From contig CM069432.1 in NCBI GenBank assembly GCA_035610365.1, forward strand, positions 227,438,532 through 227,502,531: a stretch of DNA of 64,000 nt, read 5' to 3'. Source of the DNA: Aquatica leii (Eukaryota > Arthropoda > Insecta > Coleoptera > Lampyridae). The notes beneath the pieces are model-generated. The model made no database searches, was not told the origin of the DNA, and worked only from the letters and a program-made list of their open reading frames with translations. A program made the position numbers and the translations under genes. Shown piece after piece: positions 1 to 12,240 of this stretch (position 1 is its first letter; every line of letters starts with the position of its first letter).

Positions 1-171
1 TGCATTTTTTTCAATATTTGATCAATTCTTGCAAATTCATTGTGATTATAAAATCAATTTGACAAGTAAGTAATTAAACGTCAAACTATTCATTGCTCTA
101 AATTACTAGATATACTTACAACGAAGGATGGGGACGCGACAGCACTGGACGAGACGCAAGCGATCGGAACC

Positions 172-208
172 AATATAAAGCCGTGCCTGACGTATTAAGA
201 GTTCAGTT
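172..208 (+). promoter_or_regulatory. LTR-type promoter (TATA box plus TCAGT initiator)
   Basis: AATATAAAG at 172-180 lies about 30 bp before GTTCAGTT at 201-208, an arthropod-type initiator. This is the layout of an insect LTR promoter and fits the gag start downstream. Assignment is by motif and spacing only. Confidence 0.4.
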
Positions 209-324
209 AATGTAGACGATTTAACTCAAATAAAAGAATTACGGCGACGTTATTTTTAAGTTGATAGATTTTATGTTAGTTGTAATTATAATTGATTATT
301 AATATATTTCAATTCCTACAAAAT

Positions 325-341
325 TGGGGGTTCAGGTCGAG
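325..341 (+). other. Candidate primer-binding site
   Basis: TGGGGGTTCAGGTCGAG follows a CA-ended stretch at about 320 and precedes the gag start. It resembles the tRNA-Pro type PBS (TGGGGGCTCGTCC...) with several differences, so the primer tRNA is not certain. Confidence 0.35.
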
Positions 342-361
342 ATTGAAACGAGTAAATAACG

Positions 362-805
362 ATGGACAAAAATATAAGTAACTTAAAACTAGAAGAACTT
401 GAAGAGAAATTACGACGAAGAGGATTGAATACGACGGCACCTAAGACTGAATTATTCAATCGTATGATGGCAAACGATCTTTCAGGATCATGAATGAATG
501 AAATTCAATAACTACGAGTGAGGATGCCAACCAATGCAAAACGGGAAGCAGCAACGACGACCTCAAAAGCAAATATTAGCGCCATAGCAGATGTACTAAA
601 TTATTTCGAAGGTAACGGCAAAGATTACGATAATTGGGAGAAGCAGGTAAAAAAATTAGACGACGGATTAACTCGAATTTTGATTGGAATGCGACTTAAA
701 AGAAAAGCACGAGAATATTTTTATTCAAGATCGGATTATCTTGAAATGCCAATTGCAGATTTGTTAAAATGCAGTCAACGTTCGATTACAGACCTAGCAA
801 ATTGA
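362..805 (+). pseudogene. gag-like reading frame with N-terminal SAP-like motif
   Basis: The frame opens at ATG 362. Its first 43 codons contain a SAP-like helix-turn-helix (residues about 7-35: Leu-Lys-x-Glu-Glu-Leu, then Arg-Arg-Gly-Leu, then Lys-Thr-Glu-Leu). TGA at 491-493 and TAA at 509-511 interrupt it, then the same frame continues from 518 to 805 with a capsid-like segment ending in a stop. SAP motifs usually bind DNA or chromatin. A gag role is inferred from position after the promoter and PBS-like site. The protein cannot be made intact from this copy. Confidence 0.5.
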
Positions 806-1134
806 TGCTGCGAAGAAAATTTAAAACTTGAATGTGGAAAAGGGAAGAATCGTTTAGCAAATATGTAAATGATAAGAAATTACTTGTAAATTGAGCGAAA
901 ATCGATGAAGACGAATTAATCAGCAAAGTGTACTAAAAGACTTGAGAACACTAGAAAAAACAATAGTTGTGCTATTTCTCATTGCGGTAAAAATAGGTAT
1001 TTTAAAGACATTTTTGTTAGCAATCATAGAATATCAACGCTTGACGACAGAAAACCAACACATGCAAATAGGAACGCCGATTTCAACAAAATTTCAAAAA
1101 ATCGGACGCAATAATAGATAACGAATTATACCAA

Positions 1135-1687
1135 ATAGAAGCGAACGGACAAGTTGAGCGTGTTAATCGAACAATCATTCCGTTAATCAAAATTGTCAGC
1201 ACCAAACTCCAACGAATGGTTTAAATAGTTGAACGCGGCACAAAAGTATTTAAATGCCACATCACATCAATGTATTGGTACAACACCGTTCCAACTTTTA
1301 TTTGGAACACACATTAGGATGAACAGAGATCTTACAATCCGCGAACTGGTTGAAAGAGAATGGATTGACATGTTTCAAGAAGGCCGCGACGAATTACGAA
1401 CTCGAGCTAAAGAACAGATATTGAAAATACAAGCGGCAAATAAAAAATGTTTTAACAAAAAACGTAAGCCTAAACAAACTTACAACGAAGGTAATGTAGT
1501 GGCGATAAAAAAAAGACAACTGGAACCAGGCTTGAAGTTTGCATCGAAATATTTGGGACTGTATCGAGTTACCACGTTATTACGTAACGATCGTTACAAG
1601 GTTGTAAAACTGAGTGATCATGAGGGTCCGCAGGAAACATTGACTTGCAGGACGGCCGAACGAAGGATGGGGTCGCGTCAGTGCTAA
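1135..1687 (+). pseudogene. Integrase C-terminal part, Ty3/Gypsy type (broken)
   Basis: The first part (about 1140-1228) carries the integrase motif GQVERVNRTI, with the catalytic Glu, followed by a stop and a frame change. The open stretch 1229-1687 (about 152 codons) continues with a typical Gypsy integrase tail: TPFQLLFG near its residue 20, a basic middle, then a KYLGLYRVT...NDRYKV segment like the small C-terminal beta-barrel. The N-terminal zinc finger and the two catalytic Asp residues lie in the deleted part. No active enzyme is expected. Confidence 0.7.
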
Positions 1688-1690
1688 ACT

Positions 1691-2942
1691 AGGCGGGCGC
1701 GCCTGTGATTAAGTACACAATCGAGCAACATAAATCCTTTGAGCCAAAGGCCCTCGGGCTGCATTAAGTTGCTCTCCGGGCGCAATCATCGTAATACCGC
1801 CCTTGGTACATAAATAGCTGTTGTGTTTTGCGTTAGGTTCTAAGTTAATTAGAACGTCATTACCTCTACCTAAAAACTGACTCATTAATACCCCAAACAG
1901 TTACAAATAATTATGTTTATAGAAGTTTTTTTTCTGTCAGTTTATGGTTTGACGGAAATTACTATTGAACAACGAAACAAGGTTAGTGTGAAAGCGTGGA
2001 CTATCGTCTTTAAAAGTGTTACACGACTGATGGTTAAGTGGTTTTTTGTACTGTTTGTATCAAACCAGTATCTATATCCAGAAAGTATTTATTACAACTT
2101 TAATGTTAAGTTTTACTGGCGAATTCGAATTTGTAAAATAATTTTACCAAAAAACTTTTAACAAAGATCGATGTGGAGTATTCGTGGCGGCAAATAAACA
2201 TTCCATGGTACAAATTAGAGATTCCGAAGTTTAAACTTCTTTTGGTGAAATACGTCAATAATCACTATTCTAGCAAATTCATGATAAGACAAAGATATCT
2301 ACAAGAGATCTACGATATCCAAGATTGGTAGAATATATTGTGCAACAAATACGAAGAATAACACTTTGATCTTAAAAACCAAGCGAGTAATAAATTTGAT
2401 TTTTGCACATTTTGTATTTAAGTTATCTTTTTGTTGCACAATATACCAAAGATAATAAAAATTGTATCTAAGTAAAATTCATATTTTATTAGTTTCAGCT
2501 GCTTTCCAAATAACATTTCTTGGCTTCATAAAAGAAACAGCAATGATATGAAAATTTATTAATGCTGTGATTGTTCAAATGTGTTTTTGTAAGTTTTTTT
2601 TTTATTCATATTTTTGTGAGTTATTTTAAATAATCTTTTTATTATGTTTACAGGTTAATCAAACTGTACGTTCCAAGTAAATTGAAACTTAACGTTATTT
2701 TTTAAACTTGTTTAATTTATAAATGTTTTATCAACATTATTTAGTAACAATAATAAAATAAATAGTTTACAGATGTAATCAACGTTATTGTAAGTTATTA
2801 ACGTTATTCAAAATTTGGGTCCAAAGGCAAAATTTTTTGGCGGCCTTTTTCTAGTCAGTAAATAATAGAACAAGGGTAGAATTAAAATAAAACAATCAAT
2901 AAAAAACATCTTTTGAAAGTTTATTCCATAAGACACTATAAG
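1691..2942. other. No gene recognised
   Basis: AT-rich sequence with simple A and T runs. One open frame at 1913-2161 (82 codons) is lysine-, tyrosine- and phenylalanine-rich in an AT-biased way and matches nothing I recognise. The first part (1691-1900) may be decayed LTR of the preceding element. Confidence 0.4.
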
Positions 2943-4020
2943 TACACTGCCTCAAAAAAGTAATTGGACACTTTCAAGCGCGACCTGCAAAGTAGGCAAC
3001 CAAACTTACGTTATAACAAAAAATTGGACAACATTTTCATTGTAAACATTACTTGCAGCGATATTACGAGGTTACTAACCATTCTTTATAAGCACCGTCT
3101 CAAGCGTTCAAAGAACATGTTTTTTGCTGCAAATTGTACCATAAAGATTTATACTTTTTTTGACGAATTTTCTATTTATGTATTTATGTTCTCTGCTCAA
3201 GTTTTAAATGAATGCTATAGCCCTTTATTAAAAAAGTTCTAAGTCGTTTATAATTTGATTTATAAAATAAATTAAAAGAAGTTCCATTAATAGCTCGAAT
3301 AAATTTAAACTGCATGCCCAAATATGAAATTGCTGTTATAATTAGCTTAAATTGTTAATATTTCCGGATTAAATTAAAGTCAACATTCCGAGTTTTTTTG
3401 TAAAAGAAGTATTATCATCATTTGAACGTAATTAGTGGTTGAACAATTGCAATCTTAATTCCCATTACAAATTCTTATAACATTTATTCGTAGTTTGAAT
3501 TTTTTCCTAGAAAATGGATTTTTATGAATATAGGTAAAATCCGATGTTCAACTGTTTTTTTGATTAATACACGGAAAAATGCTTCTATTTTTCTAATTTA
3601 ACCGAATTTATGGATGATATCGAAACTACTAGTTAATGCTCAGGCTTACCTTACGATATGACGTTATGTTGCCCTTCGTACGAGCAGTTCATCCCAAAGG
3701 ACCAATTCGATTTGTTCAGGACAATTCTCCTATACATACGGCAGCGGTAGTTCAAGAATGGTTCTTACAACATCCAGAACTGGAAAGAATCCGTTGGCTA
3801 CCTAAGTTACTGGATTTGAACCCTATAGAGAATTTGTAAGCGGCGGCCGTGCGTGGGTAGAACGACGAACTGAACAATAACATAGAAATACGAAATATAA
3901 AGAACTTCCATCGCCCTATTAATACCATGTGGGAAAGATTTCAAGGAGCTAATGTATGTGCAAATTTAATCAATTCGATGCCAAACCGTCTATGGGAGTG
4001 TATAACCAATAATGGATAAT
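2943..4020 (+). pseudogene. Tc1-type DNA transposon relic
   Basis: At 2943 a CACTGCCTCAAAAAAGTAAT stretch followed by TGGACAC resembles the terminal inverted repeat of Tc1-like elements. The open stretch 3636-3839 encodes the catalytic core end: QDNSPIHTA (second catalytic Asp) and, about 35 residues on, DLNPIENL (third acidic residue region). After a stop at 3837 the homology continues to about 4020 with a MWERFQ...SMPNRLWECI tail typical of Tc1 C-termini. The N-terminal DNA-binding half and the first Asp are not recognisable between 3000 and 3630, and no matching right terminal repeat was found. This is a dead copy. Confidence 0.7.
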
Positions 4021-4922
4021 AGACCCATTACTAGCATGTAAAATACAAATATTTAAATAAAATAATAAATACATTTTTAATCATGTTATTTATTAGAATT
4101 TTTTGTATCTAGTTTTGTACTTGTAATATAAATAGTGTTTATGTTTAATTTATAATAAAATCTAAGGTATTGTTTCTATTAAAATGTAGTAGGTACTATA
4201 ATAATTTAAAACAAAAAAATGCAAACTACGCAATAGCAAAATTTAGTTCATTACTATTAAATTTATACTCCCTCAGAATAGTTAATACCTAAATTAAACG
4301 TTACGAAGAGAAAGCGGATAAATGCATTTCCCATTTTTCTAATTTTGTGATTTTTAGATTTACACCATAGGTATGTATTTTCAAATTTTATTTCGAATTT
4401 TTTTAGAGCTTCTGTATGAGAAATTAGACTTGTTTTATAAAGGGAGATATGTATGTATTTGTTAGTTTTGCTGGTTTTGACAGTTTTTTTCAGTTATTTA
4501 GCTTTCATACGTTTTTAAGCCCTACTAAGTGGTTGGTTCATGTTTGACAATTTTACGATTTTTAGTTTGTTGCCGCACAGAAGAATTTGTTACTGTAGGT
4601 ATTAAGTAATAACTAAAATAAAGTTACAAGCACAAAATACACAAGCAAACAACGAGTAACTGCTAGTTGAATAATAAAAAACAATCAACCACCAACTAAT
4701 CTTGGTCATAGGTCGTCTAGCCAAGATTACGTGATGCCTGTGATGACATTTTGACATGACTCAAACAAAAAATAATAACAAATTACGATTTTTATATAGG
4801 TCAGGTTCAAACATGCTAACTCGTCACCACTGTCTTATTTGCAAGTTATCACATTCTTCACACGTTTTGTAACAGCAAATGCAAAGTATCAGATAACAGT
4901 ATCAACTCGTAATTAATATATT
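4021..4922. other. No gene recognised
   Basis: AT-rich intergenic sequence with no convincing coding signal on either strand. Confidence 0.4.
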
Positions 4923-5998
4923 TGTTGCAAGCTTATAGGTGTTACGAACCTTGTTCGGGCAACTCGTACTACTCGGAGATAGGGGAAGTTCAAGTAAATA
5001 GAATTTAAAGGGCGCCAAATCTTGCTAAGTAAAAGGTCCAAGTTCGCGACAGAATCCTCAACGGGCAAAAAAAGAAAGATAAATATGTATAACAACTTTA
5101 ATTTAATATTGTGGATTATTAAAGAGCACAAGAAATTAAGCGTAAATTATTCAACGAAGATTATATAAATGCCGGAAGTAACGGCAACACACAATACATA
5201 GGCTTTAATTGCACATAGGGTGTTTATAGCAAAGAAAATTAAATTGATAATGTCAAATATCTGTGATTAACAGCATGCGACACACAAAAATAATTAATGA
5301 AAATACCTAAATGGTATTAAAACAATGATTGTAATTATATAATTTAGAATAACAAGCAAAATTTTCGTGAGAAACCTTTATGACACAAATGTAATTAAAT
5401 AAGACTTACCCACAATCCAGTATTTGCCCGAAGAAAACGTTTTCCTCGTTGAATCTATTTGGAATATAATTGAACAGAGTAAATCGTGTCAGCACAATGA
5501 CTCACAAAAGCAAAAATCTCTAAAACTATTAATTTATGCTAAAAGAAATTAGACATAAAACCCGGTTATCGAATGCTGTTGCACACATTCAATTAAAGGA
5601 AATATCGCAGTCTATGGTTTCGTAAGTACATCGAAAATAATGTTCTTGTCGAGACTTCGTTTTTAGCTTTAACGTAGGCCTTCTAAATTATAATATTTCC
5701 ATTAAGGTATTTGGTTGATACTAACCCTTTATTGGTGGAGAATAGACCGAACACACGTGCACTAACATGTGTCGGGTCATGCTAAAACAAAAGAATTCTA
5801 AAAACTGCCTCAACGCAAGCCGATGATGTTAGAAAATTAATTTCAAAATCGCAAGCACGATTTAAAGTAATGGACGGTTTAACGTCTTGACAGGAAATGA
5901 AGTAAAAACGAAACTTGTTAAAAGGCGTCGAAAGTAGAAATCTAACTTTAGTGTAATAAATATACAGGGTATACATTTTGAAATTTATTCACGTAACA
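4923..5998 (-). repeat. Long terminal repeat (putative 3' LTR)
   Basis: 1076-bp LTR bounded by TGTT...AACA. Near-identical blocks recur elsewhere in the window, for example AAGCTTATAGG at the left end and the ATACAGGGTAT...CACGTAACA right end. Confidence 0.7.
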
Positions 5999-6013
5999 GA
6001 ATCCCCCCCCTTC
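5999..6013 (-). other. Candidate polypurine tract
   Basis: Read on the minus strand, a GAA-G8-ATTC stretch lies directly before the LTR's TGTTACG start. This is the expected place for plus-strand priming and gives the element's direction. Confidence 0.5.
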
Positions 6014-7464
6014 AGCAAGATAAAAGTGCGGAGCGTGCATAACAAAACGAAAGCTAAAATGAAGATAGAAATTTAGGCATACACCAAGGACAGAACCTTA
6101 AAAACCAATACCAACCCCAAATCCAAGAAACCCAACTCTATGTGATCTCAGCAGATTACCACGAATACATAAGAGACAGAGGATTTCCAGAACTTTAAGA
6201 ATACCGACAACCAAAACTGTAACAAAAGCGCACGAAGCGAATGGTATCTCCAAGAAACGAAGAGTAATTTGATCCAAAAGCAAAGAAGAATACAAATTTC
6301 CAAAGCGCATAAAGCGATACCAAAAAGTAAGGTACAAACAATCAACCCAATACAGTAAAGACGTAAGCATCCAAAGAATTCCAGAGAAAAAGAAGATAGG
6401 AAAGGTAGAAGTTTAGACAAGCGTCCAGGACTAAGTAGCCCTAAAATCCCCTTAAACTCAATCTCTTAGATACAAAAACACCCTGAATACAAATTCCCAA
6501 AATAAGGAACCCAAAATCTAAAGACTAGAATCCGAAGAGAAGGAAAGAAAAAAGAGGAATAAATAAAACGTAAGAACTATCAATTCCTAAACGAACACTT
6601 GTTAATCATCGATCACTGTGCTGGACTGTAACCATAAAACTTATAAGCCAACAAACGAAATAGAATATCCCACGTTTCAGAATTACACGGCAAAACGAAT
6701 AACTCACTAAGCTCAATGTAGTAAAAGAAAGAGTCACTAAAAACAAAAATAAAGAGAAAAAAATATGGTTGCAAGGAATCCAAGGGAAAAAAAATTAGGC
6801 TTAAGTCAGAGAAAAGAAACTTTCAAAGCATCCAACCCAATTCAAAAGATAGAAGAATTCAGAAGAACTGACAGACAGTAAAAGTATACTAAAGGTAGAA
6901 AGAGAAAGACAAGCACGATTTTAAGTAATGGACGACAAGAAATGAAGTAAAAACGAAACTCGTTAGAGGGCGTCGAAATTAGAAAGCTAACTTTAGTGTA
7001 ATGAATATACAGGGTATTACATTTTAAAATTTATGCACGTAACATATTACCCAATAATCTGTTTAATTCAAACATGGAACATCGTACATAAATACAACGT
7101 GTTGTGATTTGACTTTTATCTTTCCTTTTAAAAAAAGATAAATTGAAAAAATAATTGCTTAGTCTAATAAGTACATACGATAGCTTCTACAAATTTATCA
7201 TATGAAATTGTGGGCTTAAAGGCTAAAATTTTATATCGATTTTATGTTGCCAACTATAATGCAGTACTTAAACAATTTTTTCAAGCATGTTTTGACTATT
7301 TGATAAGAAACAGATCTTAATAATACCCGCACAGTTAGTAGCACGTCATTTTCTACTGATAGGCTAGGTAATGTTATCCATATCGCTTTTTATACAATTA
7401 TAGATATTTTTGAAGTGAACTAATAAAAAGTTAACAGATACAATCACAACTATTAAGAGCTCGG

Positions 7465-9140
7465 TCAAGTTAGCCCCCCACTTTCATTTTTTAAATAATT
7501 GCTATGTGCTAAATTATTATTAATTCTGCTTAATTTTAAATTGATAAAAAAAACAGGACAGAAACGAAATCCAACTCGCTCGCCAGTAATTTAAATTTTG
7601 TTACAATTTCCTTTGTTTATTTAATTGTGCTTGTTTTGTGCTGAACTGCACCATTACTATTATTTCTCAGAAGTTATTTTTAAATTGCTAAAGCAATTAA
7701 AACAACAAATCTGAGAACTAACTTAACTATCAACCCCCCGTTTTCATTTTAATTTATTTACTATATTTTATACTTATGTAATTGTGCGCGTTTTGTACAA
7801 AATTATGCTAATGTTAAATTAAAATAAACTCTTTTTTTAAATTGGTAAAAAAATCGAGTTTTATTTACAAAGATTTTTGAGGTAAACTCATACAATCTAA
7901 ACAGTCTAAATTATCTATTTTATGGTTAAATTTAGAAATTTGTTATTCTGGTTTGACGGTCTGTTGTTGGTTATTTTTGTAACCATTTTATAGTAATAAT
8001 TAAATAAATAAAAGTTTACAAGTATATAAGCCTAATTTGATAATAAACTTAAAACCAACGTGTGGGCTAACTTGGCCACTAGTTTCCTTTCTTTAACGTT
8101 TTATCGATTTTATTGGTTTCTTTTTCCAGGAGCTTTTTTTCCTAGATCCCTTTAAATGGTATAGAATATAGATATTAGTTGTAAATTGAAAATTATTACG
8201 TTAGTGGTTGATAGAAGAAACAAACAACTGAATCAGAATAATTTAGCACAAAATAAACATAACTATTTGAGTTATAAATACAGTGAAAAGTTTATTTTAT
8301 TTTTTTTAATTATTCTAAAAATGGACACAAATGTATTCAGTATTATCACATTACATTGATCGCTAAAGAAACTCAATTAGACTAGTAAGAAAAATTTAAA
8401 AAAAAAATGAATAGAACACAAGGAAAACTTATGGTTACATAACCCCCCGGATATGTTATAACGTTATTGCGAATTAAAAATAAAACACAGTTAAAAATAA
8501 TAACAGCACAAAACAAAGACAAACAAATAATCAAAAAAAATTGTAATTAAATGTAAAAAACGGGGGACTAGCGTCAAGATAGCCCCCGGCCTTTTTTTAA
8601 ATTTTTTATTGTTTAGAGTAAAGCACAGTTAAAAACAATATTAGCACAATTTAGTTCAAGACGAACACAATTAGATGAACAACAAATAATGTAAATAATT
8701 TATAAAACAGTGGGCTGGAAAACATATAAGCAACGAACTGTAAATTATTTTAATTATTTTATCGGTTTAACAATAAGTTTAATTAAATTTAATGTTAGCA
8801 ACATTTAGCACAAAACGATCGCTATTAGATGAGCAAAAATTTAACAAAAAACGTGGGGGAAGGCGATGGTTAGTTATCCCCCGGATTTGTTTTAATATTA
8901 TCAACATTTTAAAACTAAGCATAATTAAAAGTAATAACAGCACAAAACAAGCACAATTAAATAAACAACAAAAATTGTAAAAAAGTGAAAAAAACGGGGA
9001 GATAGCGGTCAAGTTAGCCTTCGGGTTTGTTTTAATTTTTTTATTAATTTAGAGTTAAGCAGAATCAAAAATAATATAGCACAATTTAGCATAAAACAAA
9101 CACAATTCATTACACTAGAATATTATATGAGGGGGCTAAC
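7465..9140. repeat. Palindromic cluster of diverged ~215-bp repeats
   Basis: The cluster is bounded by GTTAGCCCCC (about 7469) and GGGGGCTAAC (9131-9140). Inside, a motif pair recurs: a C-rich or G-rich box (CAACCCCCCG, ATAGCCCCCGG, TTATCCCCCGG, AAGTTAGCC) and an AT-rich box. In the right half (about 8430-9120) the AT box reads like GCACAAAACAAGCACAATTA. In the left half (about 7490-7790) it appears as the reverse complement (TTAATTGTGCTTGTTTTG). The block therefore consists of oppositely oriented arrays around an axis near 8070-8400. No coding capacity is seen. Confidence 0.6.
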
Positions 9141-10703
9141 GATAAGCGTAGTTAATGTAATTGAAATCTTATAATAGGAATTATATGTTAGGTTCCTAAT
9201 ATTGTAATCGATTTGTCAAAATCCCGTTTGACGTTTGCAAAATCTTGACCAATCACAATTATGACGTATCTTCTTTCAGAAAGATAAAAGAGTCAGGTGG
9301 TGAAATCATAACACATTTTATTTATCAAAAACAAAAGTGCCAAGTTTAAATTTCGATGTAAAAAATAATCATATTTTTTTATAGTAGATTAAAAATTGTT
9401 CAAACATTTCTTGCGTCGGCGTCGTTTAAATGGCTTTCTAAATAAACTGCTTACTATATTTAAATTTACTGTTTTATTTTTTGATCGAAATTGCGTCAAA
9501 TCATGAATTTTAGTATATTTCGAGATGTTCATTAAATCATTTGAGTCTTTATCATTCTATTTTTAGCTACCTACGTGATAGTAAGTACTTTCCATTTACT
9601 GCTATTTCAAAATTTTATTTTATTGTAATTGTACTATTTCACGCATTCTATTTGTATTTTTATTTGCATGTAGAAAATACTATTTTCTATGTAGAATACT
9701 CGCCCAACACTGGCTGCAATGTATACGTCGAAATTTTGATCGAAACGATTGTATTACGCAACTACTCAAACTCCCTTAAAATTTGAGTAGTAGTGGTTAC
9801 ATGATACGTTCATCGACCATCGAAACCAGTGGAAAATTGGACCCGGGTGCAATTGCTTCCTCTGCCCCCCACGATAACTATGCCACTCTTACTAAGCAAC
9901 AATTTGCCGTTATTTTAGAAGTAAGTTTAAAACCTGAAAAGACATTTTTATTTTAGTATTAACTGCATCGTTTATCTAAGAAAATATATGTGAAACAAAT
10001 AATAATTATAATAAAGTTATGGTAATTTGTTTGTTTAAAAATGTTATTATCTTGACTATAGACACGCGAGATGCCTGTTACGTGCAAGTTCTAATTTAAA
10101 TTAGATATATTCAGTGCATTAAAGCATATACGTTTTTGGAATTAAGTTTTGCAACGCCTGCTGCAATAAACAATGAAACTAAAGATAGCGAAAATGCTTT
10201 CATTGAAATTATATGTGTATAATTATTTTTAATTAATTGGATTTTTATTACAAAAGAATTTGCGAACTAATCATAACTAAGTTACGTAAAAGATGAACTT
10301 TGTACTTGTTTACAACATTGCTGATATTGATTTCAAACTTAACTTAGGTAGCAAATGAATCCGTAAATTTCCACGTTTAGATGTTTGCAGTTTATTTTTG
10401 TTAGATAATATATTTAGTACAAACACTAAATCCACATTCAACTAAATAAGAACATGAAAATTTAATCTAAACTATTTGCTCTATGTTTCATAAAAGTTTG
10501 CGTGCACTAACTTAACAACGGTACACGTCATAACGGCGGGCAATTTTTTTGCCTAGCGCTCACTAGATAGAAATTTTTCAAGCAGTTACTTACTAGTGTG
10601 CGCTGTTCAACTTAAGATATATTAAAAAGTTAAATTGACGGATGTTGTGGAGTGTTCCGCTGGCGATTAGTGGGCGCAAGCCTTAAATCAGGTTGCAATG
10701 TTT
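9141..10703. other. No gene recognised
   Basis: AT-rich sequence. The open frame at 9541-9786 is a Phe/Tyr-rich artefact of base composition. A short GC-richer patch at 9830-9890 may be a scrap of a repeat, but I cannot name it. Confidence 0.4.
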
Positions 10704-10707
10704 GTAT

Positions 10708-11063
10708 TGTAACAATTATAAAAATTAATTTATTTATACTAAAAATATTTAAACGTTTATAAGTAGACGAACTAATTAAATCTAAGGATATTAAATTAAA
10801 ACACTTAGATGTCCGCGGATAACTTCTATTTATCTAAACACTGACACTTGTTTACATTAAAGTCACGCACGCTTTTATTTCGTTGTATTTATTTCAACAC
10901 GCGTTAATCACTTATTTATTTAAAATTGAATAAGCTTCTTAACACTGCCGATTTCGAATTACTGGAATAACTCAACTATAATTCTATGATTCTTCTACAT
11001 CTTTTCTAATCGTTATAGTGGTTGACAGTAACTTCGGGAATGCTCTCGAAACTGAACGTTTTA
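10708..11063 (-). repeat. 3' LTR of the minus-strand Gypsy
   Basis: On the plus strand it begins TGTAACAATT and ends CGTTTTA. The adjoining TGCCCCCTTTTAAAG (11065-11079) is the polypurine tract on the minus strand. It is homologous to 15132-15534, for instance the block TGTCCGCGGATAACTTCTAT. Confidence 0.75.
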
Positions 11064-11187
11064 CTGCCCCCTTTTAAAGACTGTCCTGTCCCAACACAAG
11101 AAACTGGCTGTGACACCGGTAGAATGGATCGTGGCGATAGAGACAGCTCTATCCTTTTCGCAACTTTCTTGACCAAAAAAGTAGCAG

Positions 11188-12240
11188 TCAATGGATTTTT
11201 CTTGACCCAATGTTCTCTTTGGTTGGTAACTGCAGACCAACACTTAAACGCCTGTTCCTCGGAACCTCTAACATGTTTCGGGCTGTCCTCCAATTCAGTT
11301 GATCTAAGCCACAACCAAGCTTGGGCACTGCCAATTTTCTAAAATTGTGGAACACCATTTCTCTCTTGAGATTCCATAATGTTCGTCGCCACAGATTTTC
11401 GTATAAGGGCTTGGTGCGTGAGTATTTTTTGGTGACCAGATAGAAAACGAGGCGTTTGTCACTACGTAGTTTTAAAACTTTTCCGACTCCCGGTTGCTGT
11501 CTTCGTAGCTCATCTAGCGTCCCAAACTTAGACTTAGTTTTATCCAGCAACTTCTTCTTCTGGTTTTCGTCCAAATTGGAGGTCGCATGGCAGTCGTATT
11601 TTGAGACCGAGCATCACACAGAATAGTGTTTGGCCTGTGCTTTCGTGAACTGATGATTGGAATGCCAATAAGAAAAGGTGCAAGTACTGATCCCAGTCTC
11701 TTTGGTATTCGGACACTACTTTGGCTAAGTATTTTCCCATTGTTCGATTCATGCGCTCAACCATGCTATCAGATTGAGGATGGAGAGACGTCGTCCTAGT
11801 TTTCTTAATTCCCAACAGTCGTAAAACTTCTTAAAACAGCACAGACTCAAAGTTGCGGCCTTGATCGGAGTGTAATTCTCAAGAAACTCCAAACCGGTAT
11901 AAAAACTCTTTCACTAATACGTTTGCAACTGTAACTGCTTCTTGATTGGGTATGGCATAAGCCTCCGTCCATTTCGTTAAATAATCTGTCGCCACCAGGA
12001 TGTATTTGTTTCCCGAATTACATTCTGGGAACGGCCCTGCGATGTCAATCGCTTCTCTTTCTAAAAGGCTTCCTATGTTGTATTGCTTCATCGGCGCTTT
12101 GCGCTTTCTCTCTGGATCATCTCCTGATGCACAGACCGTGCACTTACAGCATTTCATGACGTCTTCTTTGCAGTTCACCCAGTGAAATCTTTCTCGAACT
12201 CTTCCCTATCTCTTCTTTATGCCAAAATGTCCTCGTGATG
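11188..12240 (-). pseudogene. Integrase, Ty3/Gypsy type (broken)
   Basis: The piece 11879-12178 holds a CxxC-like zinc-finger end (CKCTVC) and the first catalytic Asp in EAIDIAGPFPE, then DYLTKWTEA. The piece 11540-11815 holds SLHPQSDSMVERMNRTM with the catalytic Glu. The piece 11188-11574 is the basic C-terminal tail. Stops and frame changes separate the three. The nearest relative in the window is the plus-strand copy at 48600-50060. Confidence 0.8.

Larger units (their letters stand above)
123..1690 (+). mobile_element. Internally deleted LTR retrotransposon remnant
   Basis: A plus-strand Ty3/Gypsy-type remnant. An LTR-like promoter is followed by a primer-binding-like site, a gag start and, after a large deletion, the 3' end of the integrase region. 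Protease and reverse transcriptase are absent. The motif CGAAGGATGGGG occurs at 123-134 and again at 1661-1672, near the two ends. The sequences beyond this motif do not match each other, so the right LTR may be replaced or decayed. Outer boundaries are uncertain and the left one may lie outside the window. Confidence 0.6.
4923..7044 (-). mobile_element. LTR element, TGTTAC family, with TATT target duplication
   Basis: The element begins TGTTGCAAG and ends CACGTAACA. It is flanked by TATT on both sides (4919-4922 and 7045-7048), a 4-bp duplication as Gypsy-type integrases make. A long LTR (4923-5998) is followed by about 890 bp of internal sequence. Then comes a fragment (about 6886-7044) repeating the last 140 bp of the LTR, so the right LTR is mostly deleted. 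The minus-strand purine tract GAAGGGGGGGGATTC abuts the LTR at 5999-6013, so the element probably reads right to left. Related copies lie at 60668-61143 and 61855-63252. No retroviral domain is recognisable inside. Confidence 0.75.

Noticed and set aside
2964-3242. 92-codon open frame
   Set aside because: Starts inside the Tc1-type terminal repeat and has no transposase or other motif; AT-composition artefact.
6098-6420. Two overlapping minus-strand frames of 90 codons, Leu/Phe/Cys-rich, looking like membrane proteins
   Set aside because: They exist because the plus strand is purine-rich; they overlap in different frames inside an LTR element and have no family match.
8779-9012. Frames on both strands in the repeat cluster
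   Set aside because: They lie within diverged repeats and are not shared between repeat units.
9541-9786. 81-codon frame rich in Phe and Tyr
   Set aside because: Composition bias, no motif, no homologous copy in the window.
11006-11342. Overlapping frames of about 100 codons on both strands at the Gypsy 3' end
   Set aside because: The plus-strand one and part of the minus-strand ones are shadows; only the integrase tail frame fits the element.
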